A DNA stretch of 64,000 nt from Streptomyces sp. NRRL F-4489 (GTDB lineage Bacteria; Actinomycetota; Actinomycetes; Streptomycetales; Streptomycetaceae). Positions 37,335 through 46,585 of the stretch are shown here, piece after piece (within the stretch, counting starts at the first letter, position 1; each line of letters starts with the position of its first letter). A program made the translations under genes and the position numbers. Location of the stretch: assembly GCF_001509485.1 (NCBI RefSeq), contig NZ_LLZI01000001.1, positions 186,001-250,000 on the forward strand, read 5' to 3'. The notes below the pieces were generated by a model that searched no databases, had not been told where the DNA came from, and saw nothing but the letters and a program-made list of their open reading frames with translations.

Positions 37335-38351
37335 TCAGATGCGCAGCAGCGTGCAGGTCCAGTGCATGCCGGTGCCCATGCTCAGGAGGGCCACGGTGTC
37401 GCCCTCGACGAGTTCGCCGGCCGCCGACAGCCGTTCCAGGCTGAGGAGTTGGTCGGCCGGTCCGAAGTGGCCCATGGTCAGGGCGACTTCGGCGTTGGTG
37501 GCCTCCAGCGGAATGCCCAGCTCCTTGGCCAGGTCGCGGAAGGCGCCGATGTTGTCGTGCAGGTACAGCACCCGCTCCAGCGCGCCGGGGGTCAGCCCGG
37601 CCCGGGCGCAGGCTCGCTCCAGCACCTCGCGGTTGCGGGCGTGCATCAGGGTCATGAAGTCGTACGTGGCCCGGCCGTCGCCCGCGAAGAAGGTGTCCAT
37701 CCGCTCGATCAGCGGGGCGATGGCGGCCGGTTCGGGGGCGTCGGCGCGGAACGGGCGGGCCGCGCCGCCGGTCTCCATCCGCATGAAGTCGGCGTACCGG
37801 CCGTCGCTGATCGTCTCGGTGGCGAGCCAGACGCCGGAGCCGTGGCCGCGGCGCAGTACCGCGGCGGCGGCGCCGTCCGAGGAGAGCGAGGTGCCGGTGG
37901 CGGTGCGGTCCCAGTACGCCTCGGTGATGCGGTTGGCGGCGACGAGCAGGGCCGTGTCGTGGTCGGGGTGGGTGGCCAGGCGTCCGGCGACGGTGTCGAA
38001 GGCGGTGACGCCGCCGCCGCACGCCTGGGCGATCAGGATGGCTTCCGCGCCGGTGGCGCCGAGGCGTCCTTGCAGGGCGGCGGCCGCGTCCCAGTACAGG
38101 TACTCGGGGACGTCCGGCAGCGCCAGGACAAGCAGGTCGAGGTCGGCCGCGGCCACCCCGGCCCGGCGCAGCGCGGATTCGGCGGCTCGCAGCGCCAGGT
38201 CGGTCAGGCCCTCGCCGTCGTCGGCGCGGTGCAGCCGCCGGTAGCCGAGCCCGGCCAGCTTGCGCGGGTCCGCGCCGTACCGCTCGGCGGCCTCCGCCAC
38301 CGTGACGGGGCGGCCCAGCGCGTGTCCTTGGGCCACGATCCCGAATGGCAT
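37335..38351 (-). CDS. KAS III-like ketoacyl-ACP synthase/acyltransferase
   Basis: A 338-residue protein from ATG 38351 (AAGGACACGGA upstream). It has the thiolase fold with nucleophile Cys111 (IAQACGGGVTAFD) and His265 (VLYLHDN). The third residue, normally Asn in GNTSAAS, is replaced: the loop reads GHFGPAD, giving a Cys-His-His set. Loss of Asn is typical of KAS III relatives that transfer acyl groups (CerJ/ChlB-like) or do non-standard condensations rather than decarboxylative elongation. It stands 24 bp upstream of FkbH, so it probably handles the glyceryl-ACP thioester or joins it to another acyl group. Confidence 0.9.
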   Translation of the reverse strand: MPFGIVAQGHALGRPVTVAEAAERYGADPRKLAGLGYRRLHRADDGEGLTDLALRAAESALRRAGVAAADLDLLVLALPDVPEYLYWDAAAALQGRLGATGAEAILIAQACGGGVTAFDTVAGRLATHPDHDTALLVAANRITEAYWDRTATGTSLSSDGAAAAVLRRGHGSGVWLATETISDGRYADFMRMETGGAARPFRADAPEPAAIAPLIERMDTFFAGDGRATYDFMTLMHARNREVLERACARAGLTPGALERVLYLHDNIGAFRDLAKELGIPLEATNAEVALTMGHFGPADQLLSLERLSAAGELVEGDTVALLSMGTGMHWTCTLLRI

Positions 38352-38426
38352 TCCGTGTCCTTCCCGGGGAGCCGGGGGCGGGGGTGCGCCCCCGGCTCGT
38401 GTGCGGTGTACGGGGCTCGGGTGCGG

Positions 38427-39905
38427 CTAGTTCGCCGCGGGCCCGATGTCGGAGGTGTCGACGGCGAACCGGCCGACGGCCCAGGCCATGGCGCGTGCGT
38501 TCTGGTCGAGGATGGTCTTGTTGACCCCGCTCAGGACGTCGCACGCCTGGTGGTAGCAGGGGTCGAGCATCTGGCCGGCGGTGCCGCCGAACAGGTCGGC
38601 CCACTCCTGGGACTTGACGGTGTCGGCGCCCGCGTTGACGCCGCCGGCCGGGATGCCCGCGTTGATGAACGCCGAGTGGTCGGAGCGCCCGTCGAGGATC
38701 AGGCCGGCGGTGGGCAGCTTCTGCTTGGCGAAGTAGCCGTTGACGAGGTCGCTGATCCGCGTGGACCCGGCGGGCGCCGGTCCGGCCGCGGTCTGGCCGT
38801 TGTAGACCAGGCGGGCGAAGTTGGGCGAGGCGATCATCTCCAGGTTGAGGTAGAGCGCGGTGTGCGCCTTCTCCTCGGCGGTGAGCTGGTCGACGTAGAA
38901 CTGCGAGCCGGCCAGGCCCTTCTCCTCGGCGGCCCACCAGGCGAACCGCACCCGGTTCTTCAGCTCCGGGCGGTGCTTGGCGAGCTGGACGGCGGTCTCC
39001 AGGACGGCGGCGGCGGCCGCGCCGTTGTCGTTGGCGCCGGAGGTGGTGTCGACGGTGTCGAGGTGGGCGCCCATGACGACGGTGCGGTCCGCGCTGCCGG
39101 TCGGGGTGTCGGCGAGCAGGTTGTACGTCTTGGTCATGGTGTTGTTGCCGCGCAGGTCCAGGTCGAGGGTGACCGGGCCGTGCGCGGCGTCGGCGCGCAG
39201 CGCCTCGGACTCGGCCCGGGACAGGGTCGCGGTGGGGATGCGCGCGTCGCTCGGCGGGACCATGCGGTAGCGCAGGTTCAGGTCCGCGTTGGGCGAGTTG
39301 ACGTTCATCAGCATCGCGGCGGCGCCGAGCTGGGAGAGGACCAGCTGCTTCTGGGTGATGAAGCAGTCGGTGCCGGCGTCGACGAGGACGATCTTGCCCT
39401 TGACGTCCTGGCCCGCGTAGTCGTCGGCGGTGCAGCCGGTGCTCTTGCCGGCCGGCTGGGCCAGGTCGGCCTTCAGGCCGCCATCGGGCGTGGAGACCGA
39501 GAAGCGGGCGATGACCGGGTGCAGATCGCGGGCGGTGGGGGCGGTCACCGAGCCCTTCTCGGACAGGATGTCGTAGTCGAGGAACTCGAACGGCTGCTTC
39601 TTGACCTGGTAGCCGGCCCGGGTGAGGACCCGGGTGAGGTAGTCGGCGGAGGCGTCGTAGCCGGCGGTGCCGGAGACGCGGGTACCGCCGTGGTCGAGGG
39701 TGGCCTGCTGGAGGGCCTGCAGACGCTCGTAGGTGTGGGCGCCGGTGACCTCGCGGGACATCGCCTGGGCCAGGATGTCGGCGGGCGTGCCGGTGGTCTC
39801 GGCGCCGGCCGGGGCCGAGGCGGCCAGCGGAAGGAGGACGGCGCCCGCCGCCAGGGCGGCCAGCGTCCGCAGACGGGACGGTGTACGCCGGGATCTCGCG
39901 TTCAT
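38427..39905 (-). CDS. Secreted M28-family aminopeptidase with PA domain
   Basis: A 492-residue protein from ATG 39905 (GAGGAG upstream). Residues 1-36 are a clear signal peptide (basic start, LAALAAGAVLLPLAASA, cleavage near AGA/ET). About 130-220 is a protease-associated domain. The M28 metal site is complete: VMGAHLDTVD, SGANDNGAAA, AWWAAEEKGLAG, NLEMIASP and SDHSAFINAG. It should be a zinc exopeptidase outside the cell. Lying in the middle of the cluster between the megasynthase and the KAS III gene, it may mature an exported precursor or inactivate or release the peptide; equally it may be an ordinary peptidase caught in the cluster. Confidence 0.93.
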   Translation of the reverse strand: MNARSRRTPSRLRTLAALAAGAVLLPLAASAPAGAETTGTPADILAQAMSREVTGAHTYERLQALQQATLDHGGTRVSGTAGYDASADYLTRVLTRAGYQVKKQPFEFLDYDILSEKGSVTAPTARDLHPVIARFSVSTPDGGLKADLAQPAGKSTGCTADDYAGQDVKGKIVLVDAGTDCFITQKQLVLSQLGAAAMLMNVNSPNADLNLRYRMVPPSDARIPTATLSRAESEALRADAAHGPVTLDLDLRGNNTMTKTYNLLADTPTGSADRTVVMGAHLDTVDTTSGANDNGAAAAAVLETAVQLAKHRPELKNRVRFAWWAAEEKGLAGSQFYVDQLTAEEKAHTALYLNLEMIASPNFARLVYNGQTAAGPAPAGSTRISDLVNGYFAKQKLPTAGLILDGRSDHSAFINAGIPAGGVNAGADTVKSQEWADLFGGTAGQMLDPCYHQACDVLSGVNKTILDQNARAMAWAVGRFAVDTSDIGPAAN

Positions 39906-39966
39906 GTGCTGTGGGCTCCTCGCTGCGTGCGGTGCACGGATCGGTTCGGGTGGTGGCCCGGGGGCG

Positions 39967-42900
39967 TCAGGTCCCCGGGTGGTCGGTGAGGGCGGTGGCG
40001 TAGGCGTCGGCGAGCCGGCCGACGCGTCCGGCGTCGAAGAGTTCGCCGCTGTAGCGCCACAGGACGGTCAGCCGGTCGCCGTCGACGCTGGGGTAGACCT
40101 CCAGCGGGCAGGGCCGCTCCATATCGGCCGGGCGGTCCCGGCCGACGCGTTCGGTGTCCACGTCGCGCAGCACCCCGTCGCTGGCCCGGAAGGCGGGCGC
40201 GCCCCAGAAGGAGAACAGCACCCCCGGCACCGGGATGTCGGCGAGCGCCCGGCGCACCCCGGGGTCGGGGTGGTGGTGGCGCAGCACCTCGAAGTCGAAG
40301 CCGCTGCGGGGCACCGCGCGCAGTTCGGCGGCGACGTGGGCGCGGTGCGCGGCGCGGTCGCGGCGGCCGGGCAGGGCCAGCGCGAACGGGTAGGTGGTGT
40401 TGAAGTAGCCGACCGTGCGGCCCAGGTCGAGGTCGTCGAAGAGGTCCTCGCGGCCGTGGGCGACGAGCTGCACGGCGACCTCGCCGCCGCGCACGCCCAG
40501 CCATTCCTGGAACGCGCCGCCGAGCCCGCTGAGCAGCACCTCGTAGAGGGTGTGGCCGCCGGTGGCGGGCAGCGGGTGGTGGGTGGTCAGCTCGCGGGTG
40601 TTGCCCTCGGTGCCGCGCGGCCCCTCGGGCACGGTGGCGCGCTGGGCGTCCTCGCCCCAGGCCCGGTCGAGCCAGTAGCCGCCGTCGAGGGCGTCGGGGC
40701 GGGTGCGGGCCCAGTGGCCGAGCCGGTCCGCCCACTGGAAGCAGGACGGCCCGGGGGCGCCCAGCGCGCGGTCGTCGCCGTCGCGCAGCAGCGCGTCCAG
40801 CTCTTCGGTGAGGACGTTCCACGAGTACAGGTCGACGGCAAGGTGGTGGACGACGAGCAGCAGCCGGTCGGCCCGCCCGTCCGGCAGCCGGACCAGCGCG
40901 GCCCGGGTCACCGGCCCCGCGTACAGGTCCAGCGCCTCGTGCAGCGCGCCGGCCCGTTCGTCCAGCGCGGCGAGCGCCTGCTCGGCGGTCAGCGCGCGCA
41001 GGTCGAACTCCACCACGTCCGGTGCCTCCGGCGCGGCGTACTGCCGCAGGACGCCGTCCTCCTCCGTCAGCCGGGTGCGCAGCGCGGGGTGGCGGGCGGC
41101 GAGCGCGGCGAGCGCCCGGCGGGCCTCGTCCAGGGTGACCGGGCGGCCGAGGCCGTAGCTGACGCCGTGGTTCCAGTGGTCGGGGCGCTTGGCGCCCCGG
41201 GCGAGGAACTCCCGCTGCGGCGGGGTGAGTTCGGCGGGCCCCTCGGCGCCGACCGGGTCGGGTACGGGCTCGGCGCCGGAGACCTCGGGCGGTCCGTCGG
41301 CGACGGGGGGCTCGGCGGCGGCCACGGCTTCGATCGTGCGGCCGTCCAGGATGGCGCGCGGGCGCACCGGGTGGCCGAGCCGCCCCGCCTGGGACGCGAT
41401 GGCGATGGCGATCAGCGAGTCGCCGCCCAGGTCGAAGAAGTCGTCGGTGACGCCGACCGCCTCCCGCTTGAGGTGCCGGGCCCACAACTCGGCCAGTACG
41501 CCTTCGAGTTCGGTGCGCGGCGCGACCCGCGCGGGCCGCTCGGCGCACAGCGCGGCGGTCCGGGCGGCCGGGCCCTGCTCGGCGAGCCGGCCGAGCAGCG
41601 CGCGGTAGTCGTCGAGCCAGCCGCGCACACGGTCGCCCGCCGGGCCGCCGGGCGCGTACTGGGCGGTGGCCCGCAGCCGCGCCCCGTACTCCAGGACGGA
41701 CAGCTGGACGGGGAAGGTGGCGGCGCCCTGGCCGACGTCGAGGAGTTCGACGCCGGGGCCGCCGGCGGCGAGCGCCCGCAGCGGTTCGACATCGCCGTTG
41801 AAGCCGAACATGGTGGCGGCCAGGGGGCGTGCGGACCCGGGGCGGGCCAGGCGCCGGAGGCGGTCGGTGGGCAGGCCCTGGTGGGCGAGGGTGGTCAGGG
41901 ACGCCTCGCGCACGGCGGCGAGCAGCGCGGCGAACGGCTCGTCGGGGCGCACCTGGACGCGGACGACGAGCGTGGTGGCGTAGTTGCCGACGACCGGCTC
42001 ATCGGCGGCGGTCCGCCCGGCCGCCGGGACGGCCACGGTGATATCGCGCTCCCCCGTGATCCGCCATTGCAGCGCGACCCAGGCGGCGAGCAGCACCATG
42101 TGCGGGGTGCACCGCTCGGCGGTCGCCAACTCCCGTATGCGCTCGGCCAGTTGGTCGTCGAGCGGCAGCTCGGCACGGCCGCCGGTCCCGGCCGGGCCGG
42201 GCAGCTCGGTCTGCGGCGCGCCCGCGAGATAGCGGGACCAGAACGCGGCCAGCTCCTCCCCCTTGGGCGAGTCCAGCAGCGCCCGCTGCTCGCCGACGTG
42301 ATCAAGGAAGGTCCGGGTCCCGGTCGTCTCGCCGGACGTACCGGCCAGGTCCGCGAAGAGGATCCGCCACGACCAGCCGTCCACGAACAGGTGGTGGTGG
42401 GTGAGCATCAGCACGTCCCGCTCCGCGTCGGCGAACCGCACCCGGATCAGCTGGTGGCGGGCCGGCAGCTGCGCGTACGGGTCGAGCGGCCTGGCCACCT
42501 CGTCCCGCAGCCGGGCGAGCAGCGCCCCCTGCCCGTCGTCGGCGGTGTGCGCGGTGAGGTCCCAGTCGAGCCGTTCCAGCGGGATCTGCGCCCGCTCCGG
42601 CGGTACGACGTGCTGGCGCGGCCCGTCGTCGGTGTCGCGCAGGTGGGCGCGGAGCATCGGGTGCCGGCGCACCAGCGCGGCGAGCCGGGCGGCGAGGTCG
42701 CCGGGGTCGGCCGGGCGGTCGAGCAGGAAGGCGGCGGGCACGTTGTAGGCGCCGCTGTCGGGGTCGAGCCGGTCGGCGGCCCAGATGGCGGTCTGCTCGC
42801 CGGAGAGCGGGCCGCTGTCCGGCGCGGCGGGTTCCTCCGAGACGGCGACCGTCAACTCCGGTTCCTGCGGCGCCAGTTCGGCCACATGCGCGGCGAGGGC

Positions 42901-45327
42901 GGCCAGGCTCGGCAGGTCGAAGAGGTCCAGGACCTCGATCCCGGTGCCGTAGCGCTCGTTGAGGCGGGCCACCAGCTGGGTGCCGTTGAGCGAGTTGCCG
43001 CCCGCGTCGAAGAAGTCGTCGTCCGGGGCGAGCCCGGGCTCCTTCAGGACGTCGCGGGCGAGGGCGAGGACGGTCTCCTCGATACCGAGTTCCGCTTCCG
43101 CGACGTCGCGTTCCGGTACGGGTGCGGGTTCAGGGTCAGCGGCGGGCGCGGTCTCCGCCGTACGCGGCCAGCAGTGCTCCTCGGCCAGGGCCGGCACCGG
43201 GAGTTCGACGCGGCGGCGCGGGGCCCGGCCGAGCGCGGCGCGCCAGTCGAGGTCGCGGCCCCGCTCGTAGGCCAGGCACAGGGCGGCCGCCGGCGAGTCG
43301 GCCACCGCCACCGCCGCCGCGCGCCCGGCGAGCAGCGCCGACAGCGCGCTGCCCGGCGCGAGGTCGAGGACGAGCGGGTGGCCGCCCCGGGACGCGAGCG
43401 CCGCGTCGAGCGCCGCGGTGTCGGGCGGCGCCACCGCCGGGCCCGGCTCGGCCAGCGCGTCCAGCTCGGCCGCGAGGGACGCCCCGCCGGCCACCCGTAC
43501 GGCGGCCTTGCCGAGGCCGTGCGCGAGCACCAGGTCCGGGACGAGTCCGGCCGCGGTCTGCACGGCCCGCGCGCCGACCAGCGCCACCAGGGCGCGCTGT
43601 GCGGCGTTCCCCTCGCCGGGGGCCAGGTGCGCCTCGGCGGCGGTGAGCACGTCCGCGAACGCGGGGTGGGCGTCGGCCTGTTCGCGCAGCTCGGCCGGGT
43701 CGGCGTCGGCCAGGTCGCCGACCGCGAGCACCAGCGGCCCGGCCGGCGGCAGCTGCGCGGGCTCGCCCCGGCCGTGCAGCGCCGCGTCGAGCCGGTCCAG
43801 CAGCTCGGCAGCGTCGCGCACCGCCACCGCGTACCGGTGCGCGAAGTGCTCGCGGCCCACGGTCAGTGTCTCGCTCGCGGCGGGCAGGTCGAAGCCGTCG
43901 AGGTCGGCGGCCACCACATCGCGCAGGGCCCGCAGCTGATCGCGCAGACCCTGCCCGGTGGGCGCGGACAGCACCACGGGCCGCCGCGACAGGGGCCGCT
44001 CCGCCGCGGGCCCGTCCCCGGCGCGGTCCGGGGCGCCGGGGCCCTGCTCGATGACCATGTGCGCGTTGGTGCCGCTCAGCCCGAAGCTGCTGAGGCCCGC
44101 GATCCGGGGGCCGCGCGGCGCGGGCCACGGCTCGGCGCGGTCGGCGATCCGCAGCGGGGTGCCGTCCAGGGCGAGCAGGTCGGAGGGGGCGGTGAAGTGG
44201 GCGGTGGGGAAGATCTCCCCGGCCCGGAACTGCGCGAGGACGCGGACGAGTCCGGCGAACGACGCCATGCAGCCCAGGTGCCCGAGGTTGCCCTTGACCG
44301 AGGACACCGGCCGGACACCGGTGAAGTCCGGTCCGAACGCGGCGGCCAGGCCCTGGATCTCGATCGGGTCGCCGATCCGGGTGCCGGTGCCGTGCGCCTC
44401 GACGTAGCCGATGTCGGCGGGGGCCACCTCGGCGTCCCGCCACGCCGCGGCGACCACCTCGCCTTGCGCGGCCGGGCTGGGCGCGGTCAGTCCGGTGCTG
44501 CGTCCGGCGTCCTGGTTGACGGCGCTGCCGCGGAGCACGGCGTGCACGGTGTCGCCGTCGCGCAGCGCGTCGGCGAGCCGCTTGACCAGGACGAACCCGC
44601 CGCCCTCGCCGTGCGTGGTGCCGTCCGCGGCGGTGTCGAAGGGGCGGCAGTGGCCGGTCCCGGAGAGCACGCCGAGCCCGTCGTCCGCGGTGTCGGCGTG
44701 CCGCGGCACCGGGCCGAGCACCAGCTCGTAGCCGCCGACGAGCGCGAGGTCGCTCTCGCCCCTGGCCAGCTTCCAGCGCGCCTCGTGCAGCGCCACCAGG
44801 AAGGAGGAGCAGGAGGTGTCGATGACCTGGGCGGGGCCGCGCAGGTCGAGGTGGTAGGAGATCCGTCCGGCGGCGTAGGCGTGCAGGCTGCCGGTGGTGG
44901 CGGGGCCGGCCCGGCGCTCCTCGGGCGGCAGGAGGTTGAACAGGCTGGGGTGCGGCGCGCCGTAACCGCCCACCAGGACGGCCGTGTCGGTGCCCGCCAG
45001 TTCACCCGGCGCGTAGCCGGCGGCGCCGATGGCGCGCACCGCGAGCCGCAGCATGCGCCGCTGGCGGGGGTCGATGAGCTGGGCCTCGGCGCGGGACAGG
45101 CCGAAGTAGCGGTGGTCGAAGCCGGTGATGTCCTCGATCCAGCCGCCGGTCCGGTCCTCGGGGGTGGGCGTGAGGCCGGTGCGCTCGGCGCGGTGCGCGG
45201 GCATCGGCCGCATGGTGTGGCCGCCGCCGCGCAGCAGCGCGGTCAGCGCGGCCCAGTCGGCGGCCTGGGGGAACTCGAACGCGACGCCGATCACGGCGAG
45301 GTGTGCGGGGTTGGCGGGGTGGGCCAT
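39967..45327 (-). CDS. Hybrid megasynthase KS-AT(degenerate)-T-C-T-C
   Basis: A 1786-residue protein from ATG 45327 (AGGCAGG upstream). KS domain 5-430 with Cys173 (DTSCSSFLVALHEA), His312 (EAHGTGTRIGDP) and His350 (KGNLGHLG). About 450-720 aligns in shape with an acyltransferase but the GHSxG elbow is AHGLG (602-606), so it cannot form an acyl enzyme. First carrier about 745-815 (Ser779, DAGGNSL); first condensation domain 840-1255 with HHLFVDG (978-984); second carrier 1275-1340 (Ser1304, DLGGDSL); second condensation domain 1365-1786 with HHLAVDL (1494-1500), Gly changed to Leu. There is no adenylation or releasing domain. Both carriers must be charged in trans. Confidence 0.93.
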   Translation of the reverse strand: MAHPANPAHLAVIGVAFEFPQAADWAALTALLRGGGHTMRPMPAHRAERTGLTPTPEDRTGGWIEDITGFDHRYFGLSRAEAQLIDPRQRRMLRLAVRAIGAAGYAPGELAGTDTAVLVGGYGAPHPSLFNLLPPEERRAGPATTGSLHAYAAGRISYHLDLRGPAQVIDTSCSSFLVALHEARWKLARGESDLALVGGYELVLGPVPRHADTADDGLGVLSGTGHCRPFDTAADGTTHGEGGGFVLVKRLADALRDGDTVHAVLRGSAVNQDAGRSTGLTAPSPAAQGEVVAAAWRDAEVAPADIGYVEAHGTGTRIGDPIEIQGLAAAFGPDFTGVRPVSSVKGNLGHLGCMASFAGLVRVLAQFRAGEIFPTAHFTAPSDLLALDGTPLRIADRAEPWPAPRGPRIAGLSSFGLSGTNAHMVIEQGPGAPDRAGDGPAAERPLSRRPVVLSAPTGQGLRDQLRALRDVVAADLDGFDLPAASETLTVGREHFAHRYAVAVRDAAELLDRLDAALHGRGEPAQLPPAGPLVLAVGDLADADPAELREQADAHPAFADVLTAAEAHLAPGEGNAAQRALVALVGARAVQTAAGLVPDLVLAHGLGKAAVRVAGGASLAAELDALAEPGPAVAPPDTAALDAALASRGGHPLVLDLAPGSALSALLAGRAAAVAVADSPAAALCLAYERGRDLDWRAALGRAPRRRVELPVPALAEEHCWPRTAETAPAADPEPAPVPERDVAEAELGIEETVLALARDVLKEPGLAPDDDFFDAGGNSLNGTQLVARLNERYGTGIEVLDLFDLPSLAALAAHVAELAPQEPELTVAVSEEPAAPDSGPLSGEQTAIWAADRLDPDSGAYNVPAAFLLDRPADPGDLAARLAALVRRHPMLRAHLRDTDDGPRQHVVPPERAQIPLERLDWDLTAHTADDGQGALLARLRDEVARPLDPYAQLPARHQLIRVRFADAERDVLMLTHHHLFVDGWSWRILFADLAGTSGETTGTRTFLDHVGEQRALLDSPKGEELAAFWSRYLAGAPQTELPGPAGTGGRAELPLDDQLAERIRELATAERCTPHMVLLAAWVALQWRITGERDITVAVPAAGRTAADEPVVGNYATTLVVRVQVRPDEPFAALLAAVREASLTTLAHQGLPTDRLRRLARPGSARPLAATMFGFNGDVEPLRALAAGGPGVELLDVGQGAATFPVQLSVLEYGARLRATAQYAPGGPAGDRVRGWLDDYRALLGRLAEQGPAARTAALCAERPARVAPRTELEGVLAELWARHLKREAVGVTDDFFDLGGDSLIAIAIASQAGRLGHPVRPRAILDGRTIEAVAAAEPPVADGPPEVSGAEPVPDPVGAEGPAELTPPQREFLARGAKRPDHWNHGVSYGLGRPVTLDEARRALAALAARHPALRTRLTEEDGVLRQYAAPEAPDVVEFDLRALTAEQALAALDERAGALHEALDLYAGPVTRAALVRLPDGRADRLLLVVHHLAVDLYSWNVLTEELDALLRDGDDRALGAPGPSCFQWADRLGHWARTRPDALDGGYWLDRAWGEDAQRATVPEGPRGTEGNTRELTTHHPLPATGGHTLYEVLLSGLGGAFQEWLGVRGGEVAVQLVAHGREDLFDDLDLGRTVGYFNTTYPFALALPGRRDRAAHRAHVAAELRAVPRSGFDFEVLRHHHPDPGVRRALADIPVPGVLFSFWGAPAFRASDGVLRDVDTERVGRDRPADMERPCPLEVYPSVDGDRLTVLWRYSGELFDAGRVGRLADAYATALTDHPGT

Positions 45328-45343
45328 GGGGGTGCCTGCCTCT

Positions 45344-46585
45344 TCAGCGAGGGTTGACGTCTTGAGGGGCGCGGCCGGTGATCGCCCGGGCGTCCGGCAG
45401 GGCGAGCACGCCGAGGTTGGCGACGAGCACCAGCACCGCGGCGGTCAGCAGCGGCGGCGCCTCGCCGGTCCAGGCCGCGATCGGCGCCGCGACGGCCAGG
45501 CCGAGCGGCCGGGCGGCGAACGACAGCAGCGCGTCGTAGGAGTCTGCGCGGGCCAGCGCGTCGGCCGGGAAGTGGCGTTGCACGGTGGTCTGCCACACCG
45601 TGTTGAGCACACCGATACCGGCCATGGCGATGCCGTACGCCACCGCGTCGGTCCAGGTCGGCCAGCGCACGGCGAAGGTGATCAGCGGCAGCGCGAACAG
45701 GGCACCGCACACCGAGGTCAGGACGAGTGGCCGCGGCACGCGCAGCCGGGGCGCGGTGACCGCGCCGAGCAGCATGCCGGCCATACCCGCCTGGTAGACC
45801 ACCACCCAGGCGAACTCGCCGCCGAGCCGGTCCACGGCGATCAGCGGGCCCAGCGTCATCAGGACACCGGCGGCGAGGTTGGACACGCCGTGCCCGATGA
45901 GGTTGGACCAGAACCACGGGCGGCCGCGCACTTCCTGCCAGCCGTCGGCGAGCTGCCGGAAGAAGCTGCCGCGCGTATCGCGGCCGGGCGCGGTGGCGGG
46001 CAGTCCGCCCAGGGTGACGGCGGCGCAGCCGAACACCGCGGCGGTGGCGAGGAACGCCCAGCCCGCGCCGACCGCGACGACCAGCACACCGGCGACCCCG
46101 GGCCCGGCGACCAGGGCGATCCCGCGGGCCACCCCGAGGTGGCTGTTGGCCCGCAGTCTGGCCTCCGGCGGCACGGTGGCGGCGACCAGCGGCGACATCG
46201 TGGGCGTGCCGAAGGCGATGGCGGCGCCGGTGACCGCGGACAGCGCCGCGAGGTCGAGGACGCGTACCGAACCGAGCAGCAGCTCGGCGCCGATGGCGAG
46301 TTGGGCCAGGCCCCGGACCAGGTCGGCGAGGAAGGCGACCCGCTGGGCGGGGAACCGGTCGGCGGCGACCCCGCCGAGCGGCAGCAGGACCAGCTGCGGC
46401 ACCAGTTCGGCGGCGAGCACCAGGCCGAGGTCGGTGGCGCTGCCGGTGGCCTTGATGACGGCGAGGGTGAGGGCGGTCGGTACGAGGGCGGTGGCCAGGA
46501 ACGACAGGGACCGCCCGAGGAGCAGCCGCGGGAAGCCGGGGATCCGCAGGACGCGTACGGGGGCCTGGCCCGTCAGCTCGGTCAC
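45344..46585 (-). CDS. MFS exporter (EntS/MFS_3 type)
   Basis: A 413-residue protein from GTG 46585, overlapping the thioesterase stop in a GTGA. Twelve hydrophobic segments are visible. LPLGGVAADRFPAQRVAFLADLV is the TM2-TM3 loop motif (GxxaDRxxrrrv) typical of the MFS_3 family of siderophore and small-peptide exporters, and GTPTMSPLVAATVP matches the TM4 region. Translational coupling to the cluster thioesterase makes export of the cluster product its likely job; self-resistance may follow from this. Confidence 0.9.
   Translation of the reverse strand: MTELTGQAPVRVLRIPGFPRLLLGRSLSFLATALVPTALTLAVIKATGSATDLGLVLAAELVPQLVLLPLGGVAADRFPAQRVAFLADLVRGLAQLAIGAELLLGSVRVLDLAALSAVTGAAIAFGTPTMSPLVAATVPPEARLRANSHLGVARGIALVAGPGVAGVLVVAVGAGWAFLATAAVFGCAAVTLGGLPATAPGRDTRGSFFRQLADGWQEVRGRPWFWSNLIGHGVSNLAAGVLMTLGPLIAVDRLGGEFAWVVVYQAGMAGMLLGAVTAPRLRVPRPLVLTSVCGALFALPLITFAVRWPTWTDAVAYGIAMAGIGVLNTVWQTTVQRHFPADALARADSYDALLSFAARPLGLAVAAPIAAWTGEAPPLLTAAVLVLVANLGVLALPDARAITGRAPQDVNPR

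Noticed and set aside
35364..39989. 1541-codon open frame on the plus strand
   Set aside because: It runs antisense across ACP, FkbH, KAS III and peptidase genes with clear motifs; the plus-strand product is low-complexity Gly/Val/Gln/Arg.
40500..43200. Functional acyltransferase domain in the megasynthase
   Set aside because: The AT-like region lies further upstream (residues 450-720), and its active-site motif is AHGLG, so a working AT is not supported; it is reported as degenerate instead.
39733..45357. 1874-codon open frame on the plus strand
   Set aside because: It is antisense to the KS-T-C-T-C gene, whose catalytic motifs are intact; an artefact of high GC.
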